Positions 50,381-63,594 of a stretch of DNA of 64,000 nucleotides are shown in pieces; the first letter of the stretch is position 1; the number at the start of each line of letters is the position of its first letter. A model generated the notes under the pieces. That model was given only the letters and a program-made list of their open reading frames with translations, had not been told where the DNA came from and did not search any database. Where the stretch lies: the NCBI GenBank assembly GCA_013398275.1, contig VZSE01006121.1, positions 1,238,615 to 1,302,614 on the forward strand. The letters are read 5' to 3'. Both the position numbers and the translations under genes were made by a program. Source of the stretch: Promerops cafer (lineage: Eukaryota > Chordata > Aves > Passeriformes > Nectariniidae).

Positions 50381-51571
50381 TTGCTTTAAGCTTTATATTC
50401 AATGCCAAGAATAGCTGGCTGAGGAATTGGCATCTGCCGTGAGCTCTCATTTATTTTCCAATGCTGCCTTGCCCCATTGCCCAGGCAGCCTCCGCAGTTC
50501 CCCTCCTCTCATCTCCTCACCACTTTGCCTTCCTCTGAACCCAGGATACAGAGCAGACTTCCAGCACAGAGCCCTTCTCTGCTTACAGGCTTTCCAGCCC
50601 CTTTTTTCCTTCTGCCAACCCCTGTCTCAGCTTTCTGACAGGAGACTCTATAGAAAAAACAGAACCTCTCCTACCCGGTATTTAGGCAGCATTAACAACA
50701 GACTTGCATACTAGAAATTATCAGCTTAAATGTGTTCAGACTAGAACTAAACTGTCAGCTCAAGCTGTATCTATCTGGGTGATCTGGACACTAGACTTGG
50801 TTAAAGTGGCTGGGATGCCACAGACAGCTAGCAACTTTGGGACGTAAATAACTTGTGGGAATGTTTGAGTGTTGCAACAGAGAGAAGCAATTCAAGAAAC
50901 ACAAAGCTGATGTGAATTAAGTATTGTATTGATACTGAGTCCCTTAAATTTTATCACTGATGCTTCTTGAAATGCATTTGAGCAAGCATAAGCCTATTTT
51001 AGAGTGAAACCAGAGCTGCCCTGTTAATAACTTTGAAGCCCTGGACTGGTTACCTGGGCTTTCCCTCCATTAATACCGTGGTTTAAAATAATAGGGAAGT
51101 ATGCATAGCATGAAAAGTGGAAAAGAAGAAAAGTGCTTCAAGACCAACCACTTTGTAGTGCACATTTGGGAACTGCTTGGAGGAGTGCCAGGGCTAGAAC
51201 AAGGTGCGAAATCATACAATCATAAGAAGGGTGGCAGGTGTAAAACAGAAGTCTCTTATGGAACAGTGGTTTGGGGTAAAACATCTGCAGGAAGCTGACT
51301 GCCAGACTGACACAGAAGTGATTGAAAGAGGAGGCCTGGCAGGATTACCACAAGGAAGTAATGAGCCTTCAGGTACACTAAACACACACACTGTTTGTGT
51401 GACTTTTCACAAGCCTCCTTTTCTCTTTTACGTTGTCCTAGTATTAAAATAAACCATGCAGTGGTGGTAAGAAGGAGCCCAGGGCTCCTAGAGAGACAAG
51501 CTAAATGGTCACTGCCCTATAGGATGTAGAGGCCTCTACCCTGCAACAGCCCATACTGGAGCAGCATGGGG

Positions 51572-51949
51572 TTAATGGCAGCTCAGGATTACTTTTGATG
51601 CCTTTTTCAGTGGCTGGGACAGGTGTCCCCTCCTGCTGAGGGTGTCCAGAAGCTGAAAAACTTTATCCTGCCTTTGCCCAGCCAACGTGACTTGAGTCAC
51701 TTGCTTGAAGGGAAGCAGGATCAAGCCCTCCAGCAGTAACTGTGAGACATTTTTATTAGTCCGGCCACATGCTTTGCTCCAAAGCCCCCAGCTTATCATA
51801 AATTTTTCTGCGTTAAACTCTTTACCCAGATATGGCTCTAACATAAGCTCCTTGTCCAACAGATTATTAAGGGAATATTCTTTTTGAACTCCACTTGTCT
51901 CTTCCACAAACAGGAGATGCAGCTGGCATCCAGCCTCTGTGACTTCCGG
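51572..51949 (-). other. Unassigned 125-codon open frame with CARD-like C-terminal half
   Basis: Open from the codon after TAA at 51950-51952 to TAA at 51572-51574. There is no ATG near its start (first Met is internal), so if real it is an exon or a gene relic. The C-terminal part reads NVSQLLLEGLILLPF...RQDKVFQLLDTLSRRG, which resembles CARD helices 3-4 (family pattern: LLxEGI..., RQEKARKLLDLLPRKG). The upstream half is helical-looking but unrecognised. Splice signals are weak (a CACAG at 51929-51933, minus, could be an acceptor). Frames of this length are expected about once or twice by chance in a window of this size, so I hold this loosely. Confidence 0.2.
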
Positions 51950-52389
51950 TTAAAGAAGTACTAAAACTCCACAGACAAAAACCTGAAGAGGGAAGAAACA
52001 CTAAATCCTGAGTATTTAGTGCTATCTTCTTCTGAAATCCTTCATGCTAAAACAAGGCTGTGGTATTGTCAGCACAACCTCTTATTAAAAAACTGTTGCA
52101 ATTTCAAATAGAAATTAAATACTTGGTGTGATCTTTAAATTTCCCTATAGCAAAGAAGGACTACTAAAAAGGTGTCCTTTTATACTCTGAATACATTAAA
52201 ATCCTCATTGCTATAAATCTGTTTCATTCCTAGAAATACAATTTATACCAGATCTGTAATAAACCCCATATACCTCTGACACCACTCTTCTAAAGGAATT
52301 TCAACACATTTTATTTTAAAAACCCCACCAATAAAACATTACAACTCTCATTGAAATCATTATCTCCCTTGATCAATCTGGTAAATGTG

Positions 52390-52450
52390 TGATTTACCCA
52401 AAATTATACAATAAGCCTGGGACAGAGACAGCCTGTCATTCAGTGAGTTT
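52390..52450 (-). repeat. Possible MIR fragment, antisense
   Basis: GATTTACCCAAAATTATACA, then AAGCCTGGGACAGAGACAG, resembles the antisense MIR core (ACTTGCCCAAGGTCACACAG...GGCAGAG). The match is partial and divergent. Confidence 0.3.
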
Positions 52451-55400
52451 TGTGGCTTCATCCTCTTCCCAAGGATAGCACATTCTCCTGAGCTCCATTT
52501 TAGGAAGAGAGTGGCAGCTGCTGCTTATAAAACCAGCAGAGAACAGGTATAGTCCCACTTGCCTTTACAAACCTTTCCTCTATACACTTAGAAAAAGATG
52601 TCTTTGTGCTGAACCATCATATTATACTGGCCAGTAAAGACAAATAGAAGAGTCTTTGCAATACATCTTCTTTTAAAAAAACAGGCTTCTTTAGAAAGGT
52701 CTAAAAGCTCATTTCTAGCCATAGAAATTTCATATTCTGTTTATCAAGACGCTTTCTCCAAACTACATTACCTGGATGACATTCATTGTGAAGCATCTGC
52801 CTCACAGAATGAGAAATATGTGTTTGCAAGGAAGGGGGAATGCAAGCTACTTTCATATACAGATTTTGTGATGTAAATAAGTAGCTGGAAAGCCAATTTG
52901 TGATAATGTCAGTATTTGGAGCTTCTTTAGTCTAATTAGAAACTGCTCTATACAGTCCAGCCATTAGCAGTGGAACACGCTGCTTATTTTATGTACCAAT
53001 TAAAGTGTTGCATCACACCTAGCCAGTTATAATCAGAAAAACTGGCCCAAGGAGCCTATGTAAACAACATTTGTGACCAGGAGTACAGCAAATATCCACT
53101 TTATTATCTCTCTGCTAAATAAATGCAGTTTGAAACAAGCATTTACCAAAGACCTGCAGTTTGCAAATGTCAGGTGTCTAACAACCATACCCAGGGCTGG
53201 AAATTACCAAGCTCTGAACACTCAGCTGGACTTTGAAACACGACTGACAAAAAAATGAGCTGATAAAGAAACAGTGATCTTGGGAAAAGAAAGACATCTG
53301 TACTAAAGAGCATTTGCTCCTCCTCTCTGAAATCAAACACTTCACCAGGAAGCACAAGCATCACTCAAGCACACATGTAGGGAACATGGAAGGGACACCA
53401 GGTCCAGCATCCTGCTGTGCTGCCTTAGGCAAAAATGCACCCAATTAGCAATGCCAGTACCTGGCCCCAAGCAGCTATGGCAGGAGTGGCATGAGCACTG
53501 ACCTCCTTTTAACTAGCCTATCAGTATTTCAGAATTAAAAAAAACCTATAATAATTGCGTTTTTAAGAACAATGAACTAGACTTTCACTTTAATATTAAC
53601 AGCAAAAACATGGACAAGTTATTTTTCAATTATAGCTTGAAAAAAGTATTTGAGCAGCTCTTCACAAATTTATTTTGGATGAAACTGCTTAGTCCTTGTC
53701 AAAAATATTTTATTTCAGATTCAGAGGGTTTCTTTAAAGTTAAATTTAAGCATAAACAGATTGTTAACATTTTTTAAAATACTTAAGTGACTTGTGTGTC
53801 ACTTTTAAACTTCTTTCACTTTACAGATAAAACTGCACAAAGGATGCCACTGAACCTGCAATTAAAACCCAACTGAACAAACCTGAACCATATGAGAAAG
53901 TTTTCCTCTATTTCTTGCAAAAAATTCTCTGCCTACTCATACAACAAAATCCACAGGGCCTATGATAGCACAAGCAGATAGTTAAAATTATGTCTTATTT
54001 TAGCTATCGAGGAAAGGCATCACACAAACACTTGAGGGGCCTGCAGGCTGTGTGTGCTTTCCCACCCTGTCCCATCTACCACCCAAATCTAGCCCTGGAG
54101 AGATGAACGGTAGAAAAACATGTTTTCTTTTCACAGCTCACTCAAATCCTTGCTTTCCCTAAATATGATTCCATTTATCAGAAAAAAAAAAAAAAAAACC
54201 AAGAAAAAAGATGCCAGTTCTAGCGATGTGAGAACTAAACTGTATCCATATGGGAACTAAACTGAGACCAGTCATCGTCACTGAGGTTAAAGCAAGTCAG
54301 TAACCCATCCCATTTTAGAATTACCTGCACTATGTTTTGCAAAATTCATTCTGCTGTGCAATGATCTCATGTAGAAGAATGATGAGCCACAGGTTCTCTG
54401 TGGAACAACAATGGTTCTTATTTGAAAAAGATATATTTCATCTCTACATATTGCAACACCAATACACTACTGGAACAAATGTCTCATGTTTATATGCTTA
54501 TACAGCCATGCAAGTGATTTTAGGCACTTCTTTCTGTTACACCCGGATTGCCAATGATCGATTAAGAATAGGCGAGAACAACAGGAGGGTGAACGTGAAA
54601 GCAAAGCAAGGCAGGTTTTGATGAATTTTTTTTCACTTATTTTACTATCAGTGAAATACTTCCATCAGTAACATGGTGAGAACATCAGCTTTTTAATGTC
54701 TGGGGACAATAACTGACACGGAGTAGAGAATTACACTGGAAAAGGGACACAAAGCACTGAAGGAAAGGAATTACACCAGCGATGCATTTGACTTGCAGGT
54801 TTGCTTCATTTATTTATTTGGGGGGGGTTATTTCTTGGGTTTTTTTTTGGTAGTTCACTTCCTGGATGCCTCAGCCCAAGCTCTTTTTGGTTTTATTTAT
54901 GTGCTAAAACACACATAGATACACATACACACACTCCCCTTTTAAAATGGATGTATGTGCTCCAAAGCACACCCTTGGGCAGCTGTTTGTAGCCCAGAAG
55001 AGCCTGCATTCCTCTGACCTCCCTACTGTGTCTGTTAAAGGCTGCTGGAAGGGATGGGCACTTATTTTGATCTGCAGTGTCACATTAACAGGCAGGTAAC
55101 GTGTAACCATAGATCCATTCTTCAGTGCCTGACAAAGACTGGGGACTTATGAAACAATCTAACTGTGGCTCATTTCAGGTTAGCTAAAAGAGATTGGGGT
55201 TTTTGGCTGAAGAAATATTTGGAGGACTGAGCAGGAGCAGTGCCTGCTATACATATGCACCGCCTATTCTTGGCTTGAGGGTTTATATACAGCAGTGCTC
55301 ATCTAGAGAGCTGGGGAAGAGACCCCGCCGATTCACCTTGCCTTGGTCACCTCTGTACAAGATTAATGCAGTGCATTCCTCTGAGCTGGGCTGAAAGTAG

Positions 55401-58059
55401 AGCAGGTGCAGAAAAGCATCTGTCTTCTCCCCAAGCAGAGAGAACCTCTGTGAGCAGGCAACACCTGCACATTGCCCGGTTGCTGGGCTCGGGTGGCTTC
55501 CTGGAGCCATTCACTGTGTTACAAAAGTTTCTTCCAAGTCCCGTGTAGTTCTAGGCTCAGTCCTAAGTGATATCCTCGCACTCAAAGTACTGTCACAGCT
55601 ATTAAGATCTGCCAGGAAGCTCTTGCTCTAAGACTGAGGTAAGACCTCCTGGGACTGGCAGGCTCTCAGCTAATAGTCTCTGTCTTTGAAATTCATTCCC
55701 TTTGGCAGCTTCCCAAAGCCAGATGCTAATGACCTTAGGCATGATGCAAGACCTTTTTATTGGTGTAATTTAAATTTTTTTTTTTTTTTTTAGTTTCTGA
55801 AGTAGCAATGAAACCAGATATGTCTTCTCTTTTGAGCAAATGTTCATTTTAGCATTGCAAGTAACCACCTAACTTCTGCAGAAACATTGTCTGAATCCAC
55901 CTTTACATGTGAAAATTTAACTCACCTCAGCAGCAGTCAACTACAAAACTTCTGGAATGTTTCTCTACATAACAAAGGAAGAATTTTTAATGCAAGTTTA
56001 AGCTCAAATACCTTTAGACATATCTTTTTATAAGACAGTTTTCCCAAGATTTTGGCCGAATGGGCTGAATGCTGACTTAGGACCATATTCCCAACCTTCT
56101 GCCAGGTTGTGACTACAGGCAGGGATACCTCTCTCTCTCCACCCTACTGCCTGTGCAGAGATCTGCCCTATTGCAGAAGCAAGAAATACCTCGGGCTGCA
56201 CTAAGGGCTGTTTCAGAGCCAGCCAGCCTCATGCTGTTGTGCCATTACTTAACTGCTTGTAAAGTTTTGAAAAGCATACATTCAAATGAATGCAACTTGA
56301 GTAAGCTTTTTTTAGGACAACAGTTTCCTGACTTTAACAATTAGTAAGCATCAGCAGAGGATATTCTCAAAGTTTATTCTGTCCAGGCTTCCTCTATCTT
56401 CAGGGCAGAGGGAGACTCCTTCTGTGGGTGTTTCAAAGCAGGAACCTAAAGCAAATATTCTGCCTAGTTCTGCACAGAACTCTACAGAAATGTTGATACA
56501 TGGGGCCTAGGAAGACTAGCTTCAGTAAGCATCATCTTTTCTCTCTTCCTTCTCTCTTGCCTACAGATATACTACAGAAAACACTACCAGATCAAGATAA
56601 TAGCATAAAACTTCAGATTCCTTCATTTAAATGCCCTTTCAAACTTATTTAAAATTAGCTCCTAGTACGTTATCAGCAATAAAAGCAGCAAGAGTGTGTG
56701 CCTGCACAAAGACACAGTAAGTAATAACAAGACAGTGTTATTCTGTGGCAACTAAATTTTAGTTTGAGACTTCAATCTTGACTATTTTCTTAGATGGGTA
56801 TTTTATAACAAGTCCACAGATGCTACAAACCTTAGAAATGCATTCTTGCTCTGCATTTCAGTCAACTGCCATAAATGTAACAAAAGCACGTGAGTCGCTT
56901 TCACAAGAAAACAGGCACAATAAACAGGTTTTTTCTCCTATTGCAGGGAACTTCAGCTTCTAAACAGACTGACCACCAAGCTAATGTAGATTAGACAATT
57001 AAAGACTCACCCATGTGTAAAACAGCTCTGCAATTCTAATCAAAAATAAATTCAGACATTTTACTTTAAGTTTAAAACCGGAGAACAGCAAATTATTATT
57101 TGTGGGGTTCTTTGTTTAGCTTTAACATCTCAGCATTAGGTCATCAGTGCAGAAACGCTCAGCGGCAGAGTTACAAAGATGCTGCAGCACTAAGAGGTGA
57201 GCACAGAAAGGGGGAGTGCTGCACACCACTCCTGCAATCAGGAAATCGCTTTCAAGACCAAAGGGGAAGAAGTAAAATGTTTACAAAGCTTCATCTTTAG
57301 AGATTTGCACCTGTTGACAAATCTGTATTTTTTGAATAGGCAAATAATTCAGCAACTTCTCTCTAAAATTCAGTGGGCTGTATCTGTTCATCTCCTCCAG
57401 GAACCTACACAGGTATCAACGTGAGGCTCCAGTTAAAGGTTTGGAAAAACAGCCACCACATTAGCTGTTATCTGGAAATGAGGTAAGATCACGAGCTCTG
57501 CAGCTGGAGCCAAAGGATGGAGCCTCCCGCTGCATTCCAGTGGCAGGCTCCTGATCTCTGTGCATTAAAGAAATGTAACCTCAGCTGAGCACTGGGGTTA
57601 TACTGGACTTCCTGTACTTGACTATGAGAAGTACCCGGCACAGTTTGCCACACTAATGGTATTTAAGCTTTTTGCAGAGGTTGGTCCCTGAAGATGTGAC
57701 CGGGGACTTTTCCCACCCTGCTTTTATGCTGGCTGGAGGAGCTGATGGTGCAGAGGAAGGCAAGCGCTCGCTGTTAAATATTCTCTCCCTGACAGGCGCT
57801 GCTGCAGCACTCAGTAGGATTCTGATCAGTCACTCCACTTTTACAGCTCAGTTTTGGATACTTTCAGAGTATTTCTAATGATCTATTATTAATTGCCAAG
57901 AATTACATTCCAGTCTTAAATTCAGAGAATGTGCAACTTTCAGCTGTCAAGGACAGGAATTCAGTACTTAAATTGTAAGTGTCAAAAGCTGTAAGTGGAC
58001 TGATTTATACTAACTTGAACAACCTTGTTAATCTAGATGAAATAATGAAACAAAAGCAG

Positions 58060-58295
58060 GGAAAAGGCATTGGAGTAACTGGTGTCACTAAACCAGCATG
58101 AAAGTGACTAACTCAATGGAGTATGCTAGTGTCAGTATTTCAGCGAGAAGTGAGCATTACAAGCTGACCACAAAGTGTAAAGAAAATGTATTTAGAAAAG
58201 TTCAAAAAAAGGGAAAAATTCAGGTTTACAAGCCAGATCCTTAGTACACCTCAGAGTGGTGTAACACCACTAAAGTTAGTTAAACCATGCCCTTT
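58060..58295. repeat. Ancient palindromic 'gtgtaa' repeat, two degenerate copies
   Basis: Two blocks share the plan of a palindromic repeat common in sauropsid genomes (as I recall it: GCCAGATCCTCAGCTGGTGTAA, then a CTCCA...TGGAG dyad). Block one, 58065-58130, has CTGGTGTCACTAAACCAGCA and AACTCAATGGAGTATGC. Block two, 58230-58290, has GCCAGATCCTTAG, then the exact dyad AGTGGTG-TAA-CACCACT (58255-58271), then ACCATGCCC. The name is not certain; it may be a non-autonomous DNA element. Confidence 0.45.
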
Positions 58296-60029
58296 CCCAC
58301 TGAGTGGAGGTTTTGTCCTGTGTTTGTGCAAAAGAAAATGACAATATCAACTAATTTGTAAAGTAAAAACTTAGCAGATCTGAAAAACACTCTGCTGCCT
58401 GACTCTTTGGTTAGGGTATGTATTCCATGGCTGTATAAAGAAAAGGGGAAAAAAGGGAAAGAAAAAAAAAGGACTGGAAACTCCACCTGGTTGCTATCAG
58501 TCTTGCCCAAGTAAACAGTACTGACATTAGTGCTAGCCTGCTGAGTGGTACAGGTTAGAAAGGGTCACAAAGGCAAAATGGTGACCAAACGTGCCTTGAG
58601 GTAGAGATGCTCTGGAATCTGTCACAAAAGGAAAGAGCTGAAAGCTCATTTTATCTAGAAGTCATTTCATTTTAGAGTTCAAAACAATTAAAAGACATTG
58701 AAAGAATTGTACAAACATGGATTATAACAAGACAGAAACAATCTCCTTGTTCATATAAACATGCCCTCAACTACACGCATAGAGTGTGATGTGTACTGTT
58801 CTTGAGATAACAGTGCAGCACACCATAAAATTACAAGGGAATGTGTAAGAAGGATAGAAAAACAATTCATAAATAGTTTTCCTCATAATATTAAACAAAT
58901 ACTCATACCCATAATATAACTAAAAAATTTTCTCTAAAGGAAAGAAAGCAAACGCCAAAGAATTTAGTTGTGATGTCCCAATACCTAAATGAAGTTTTTT
59001 GCTGAAGTCCCTTGAGATAAACTTTCTTTTGACACTCAACTTGCACTCAAGTTGCACCTAAATTTGCAAACCAGAGAAATATCTATTAGTATATAAAAAT
59101 CAGTGAGTTCTAATAATACTTCATGAGGATTTTTTCCATGTAGCTTTAAATTCACTTGAAAATGTTAAGGGAACAACCTACAATAATTACTTGAATTTTC
59201 TAGTTTGTTTTCTCTCTCTTTTGTCTACAAAAGCAACCCTGAAACCACATCTGGAAGTCCCAATCCCTGAAAAATAAATTTTACCAGTAATATTTTTGTA
59301 AGGAAAGCTACATAAATGAAGGATTTTTTTAAGGTCACTTCCAGTTATCTCTCAATGTTTTAGTACATACCAAGGAAACAGAACAAAGCATGAGAGATAC
59401 TCAGATGTGGCATTAAGCAACAAGACTCAGTGTTCACAGATTTTGACAACTGTCCAAGTCTACAACCAGGCTGAGAGGCTATGGCCCACTCAGAAATGAA
59501 ATGGTTAATAAATCTTAAACACTGATCCTTTTCTAGGCATGTTCAAATAGCACAGGAAAAAAAAAGCCGCAACAGTTAAGTGAAGTTCTGAACTAATTTT
59601 ACTTCTCCTACAGCATGCCAGGAAGTGTATTACATGCCATTGGCGAGATACCAAACCTGTGACTCTGGGGGGATGACTGAAGGAATCCTCACAATTCTAC
59701 ATCTTGGAAATAAATTCTGTGCTAGAAGGAAAATCTCTGTAACACATGCCATCTGGTACCATTTGCCTTTTTATGAAAAGGGATAGAAGAGAGAGAGGCT
59801 GCTTCCTCATGTATAGACCAAGACTCGGTGGGCCAAAATCAGCTTGCGGTAAGAGCAGCAGAAACAGCAACTCAGCAGGTGCTTTTCTCTCCCTGTTGCA
59901 TCTCTGCAGAACAGGGCATTTCCATAAGTCTCAGTATCAATCTCAGTTATCTCTGATTCATATCAGGACGCTTATTATAGTAAGTGGGAGTGTCATTTGG
60001 CCCATTAATTGTGGGAGAATAGCGCCTAA

Positions 60030-60046
60030 TTGCATTGTAAATGCAA
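60030..60046. promoter_or_regulatory. Perfect octamer-type dyad (POU-like site)
   Basis: TTGCATT-GTA-AATGCAA is an exact inverted repeat. ATTGTAAATGCAAAA closely resembles the palindromic POU dimer site PORE (ATTTGAAATGCAAAT). It sits among TAAT motifs at 60004 and 60027. Binding is inferred. Confidence 0.3.
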
Positions 60047-61927
60047 AAGGTTATGCTGAAGCCACTATACTGCACTGCACTCGGCTCTCAGCTACTGCAT
60101 GATTTTTCCTTTAAAATATAATTTGGAATGTGTCTTAAGCAAAACCCAAAGCTATGCTCAAAATTTAAAATCAACTATCTTATTTAACCTTAAAATAAGT
60201 AAATAAAAGCTCAACTGAAATCAACATTGTATCATTCTGAAAATCCAGATGAGAAGCAATTACTGCTTCAGGATTAGATTACCAAAAGGATAGGTCAGTA
60301 ACTCTTCGAGAAACACTTTTAAGTAGCAGAGAAAAATTCAAATACAGGTAAGATTCATATCCAGACAGGTAAAGAACTACCTACCATTCATTCCCAGTGC
60401 CCCAATAAGCTGTCCTAACTCTCCTTTATTCTGCTAGGAGTTAAAGTAGAAATGGCTATGAGCCAGTGTGAGTTAGCCCCAAGGAAATTCCTGCAGAGTA
60501 GCAGGAGGCATACTGGGGACTGGCTTGAGCATTTCTGCATTCCAGCTCTCTCCAGTGGCTATAATGACCCAGCGGGGCCATCTGCAGCCACATTTCAGTC
60601 TGGGCAACACCCAGGCTGCTCTGACCTGGGGAATGGGCCGAAGTACCTCATCTGGCTGAGGAAACAGGCACTGAAGTGATACAAAGCTCCTTTCCATGTA
60701 TATGAACTCTGCACTGGTAGAGTGATTTATTTGGGTCATTCATTAAACTCTTGTAGGATCTGCCCCATATAAGTTAAAGTTAGTGTTCAAATCTCAAGAG
60801 ACAAAGAACATGATTGGAAATCACCAGCATAATAAAAATCAATAACTTATATTGTAAGAACTTGCAACACTATTTTAACAGTTTGTTCCACAATAAGGCA
60901 GCAAAAGCTATTAAACAAGCAGTGCTTATTTATATTCTGTAATATAAGCAGTTTGTATCATATCTGGGGTCTATTTTCCTCTGAGTGCAAATATTTTAAC
61001 TCCCATTAATGTTAACAAGAGGTTACCTAGCATGTACTTTGGCAAGAGAATAAAACCTGAATTTTAACATTAATCTTAAGCAAGCTTTCAACTTGAAAGA
61101 ATCTTGAGAGTACCTTGTATTAACACTATCTTAATTGCCCTGAAATCTGGATTTTGCGAGAAGCATACACACAGATAAAACTAACTTGTGTTAACTTTAA
61201 ATTGCACATTTTAGGATAATGGGAAATAACTGTGTCACCTTTCTGTAAACCGCATAGCTTGCACTGTGAAGGCACTGTTAGCAGAGAGTGATAACATCTT
61301 TGAAGAATTCTCTCTGTGTCAAAGAACACTTTTTCCCTAGCTTTGCTCCCCAGCAGAAAATTAGCTCACACTATTTTTCACAGTGAGAATAGTGGGGGAA
61401 ATTCCTACTACATTTGCAAGTGAAACAACTTTTTGGCATTCTCTATTTGCAGTTTGGGGAATCTCCTTGTTCACATTCACACTCTCAGTGAGGACAGTGA
61501 GGCAGCATAGATACATAGCACAAGTAGATCTGGCCCTTTTCATTTTGTGAAACTGCTTTGATCATGATTCTCTCAAGACATTATTTTAAACTCGAATGCA
61601 ATTGACCGCTATTGCACCATATGTTCCTTATGTGTGAGCTCTGTCTTGTTCATTAATTTTTATGCCACTACTGTTGGAATTCAGCCAGTGTAATGTGGAG
61701 GCAATTAGCAATGTCAGAGTGTTCATGCCAGCATATAATGAGAGAGAAAGAGAGAAGCAGGGAGATTATGCTTCCTGCTACAGGCAAGGGTCCTTTTCAG
61801 AGGCTTTTTAAAAAAAATGTTATTTGAAAACTGAAATAGCTAATAAAAACAAGTGACAAGAAATAAAAGTCTTGTTACAGAAGTAAAATTTACTCACTTA
61901 TAAAAACTCTCCTACCACTTTTTAATA

Positions 61928-61985
61928 TGTTCACCTATTTTCAGAGGATGAAACTGAAGATGCCCTGTGGCCTGATGACCTTGTC
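61928..61985 (-). repeat. Possible MIR fragment, antisense
   Basis: ACCTATTTTCAGAGGATGAA (61932-61951), followed by ACTGAAGATGCCC, resembles the antisense MIR segment CCTATTTTACAGATGAGGAAACTGAGG. It is short and divergent. Confidence 0.35.
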
Positions 61986-63270
61986 TTTTAATCTTACAAA
62001 CACTGTGGTCTGCTAAAGCTCTATATCAATATGATCAATTTTAGCCTGCAAAAAAAGATGCATGCATATACTAGAAGTGTGAATTAAATAATACGTGTTC
62101 CAATGATATGACCAAATCTGTGGCTTCTTGTTTTCTTACAAAATCCCTACTACTCCAAATCTTGCAATCTGAGATTTATGCCATTTGCCATTCTTGTTGC
62201 CATTTGTGTTCTTTAAGTGTACAAGATAAAAAAAGTATGACATATGTCTGAAGTTCCATGGAGTACTGGAGACCTTACTAAAGTGTCCACCTCTTCCCAT
62301 TCTCAGTGTCACACACACACAGACACCCCCACCTTTCCTTCCAGTGGGCCAGTTTCAGAATACAGTTTTTGCCTGATCTCAGAATACAAATGAAGCTAAC
62401 ATAAAAACTACAAAAACTCTTCAGTATTAGAAATCTTGTGCTCATAAGTCCAGAAGTAGGACTTCACCAGAATTCTCTCTCACCGTATCTCCCCATTAAA
62501 CTCCATATTATTCTCCCATGAGAGCAAAGATAAAAACCACTGTACACACAAAAGTCCCTTCATAGTGCAAGACTTGATGGAAATTTGTTGTTCTTGTGTA
62601 AACATCTGCAGGTATGTTTACAAAGCAGATAACTCAAAAACCTGACTAATCAGGAGAATGCTCAAGTTAAAATCTAGATCCATATTGTCCAATGATTCCT
62701 TCCACTTCACATTGTGATTCAGACCCAGGCTTGGCTTTTACAGTCCATTAAGAAGACAGACAACTTTGAAGTTCGCTGGGGACACGGTTCTCAGTTCTAT
62801 GACGTTTAATGGTTTAATTATCTATTTGCATAGGAAGTCATTAAGCAACTCTGTACTAATATGGTTAAGAGATACCTCCCACTGCAATCATTTAAGAAAC
62901 AGTTACAGTAGCATGGTGCTGCTTGTGGTAAGGGTCTTGTGGCTTAGTGGCAGCCTATCACTTTTGAAAGCTTGGCAACTGTATAAAGGTAGTTTGACTA
63001 ATCCACCTTAATTCATCCCAGGTATTTACCCTCATCACAAAATTCACAGCATCTGGCCAGCTTCGTAGTGTACAGCCATCTTTACAGAACCCCATTCAGA
63101 GGTTTGTAAAGGCTTTGCTGCCCTGAATTAAGACACAAAGAACCTCCTCCAAAGCCCATGGAGGTCCAAGTCACGGCTTATTGGGCTCAGAAGACATTTA
63201 TGCAGTTTGGCAGTATGGCCTGCCTAGGATCCAGCTACTGTCATTTGTTCAAACTTCATGAGCAATAGAA

Positions 63271-63310
63271 TTCTGTAATTTAGAATTACAGAAACTTCTA
63301 GTAAGTTTCT
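63271..63310. repeat. Two overlapping perfect hairpins
   Basis: TTCTGTAATT / AATTACAGAA (63271-63280, 63284-63293, loop TAG) overlaps AGAAACTT / AAGTTTCT (63290-63297, 63303-63310). The two structures are mutually exclusive because they share 63290-63293. Confidence 0.85.
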
Positions 63311-63542
63311 AAAGCAGGTCACAGAAGTAACAAAAACTTTCTAAACTGCAGGAGTTTTAGTGGAACCTAGTCTACACCAAATGTTTTAGCAGCATGACAT
63401 TAGACAGCCTTATTGAAAAGTTGGAATTAATCACTTAGCTTGAATGGAAATTTTGTTTTGAAAGCACCTTTTTTTCCCCAATTAATTTGGGCTTTGATAT
63501 TATATTTAATATTGAGAAATAATTGTGACAGAAACCTAGAAA

Positions 63543-63576
63543 TTTCCAGAGAGGAAAGATTTCCAGAGAGGAAAGA
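63543..63576. repeat. Exact 17-bp tandem duplication
   Basis: TTTCCAGAGAGGAAAGA occurs twice head to tail with no mismatch. An exact copy suggests a recent duplication. Each unit contains the imperfect dyad TTTCC...GGAAA. Confidence 0.95.
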
Positions 63577-63594
63577 TTAGCAGCTTTCACATAC

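Larger units (their letters stand above)
44476..51571. other. Upstream flank of BNC1, second part
   Basis: No gene recognised. A direct repeat with TCF/SOX-like cores lies at 49038-49172, next to a small CpG and GCAGCAGCAG patch (49008-49025, 49096-49110). An AT-rich low-complexity tract is at 50328-50380. Confidence 0.6.

Noticed and set aside
54182..54198. A17 run as the tail of a processed pseudogene (also T17 at 55775-55791)
   Set aside because: No recognisable coding sequence precedes either run and no target-site duplication is visible.
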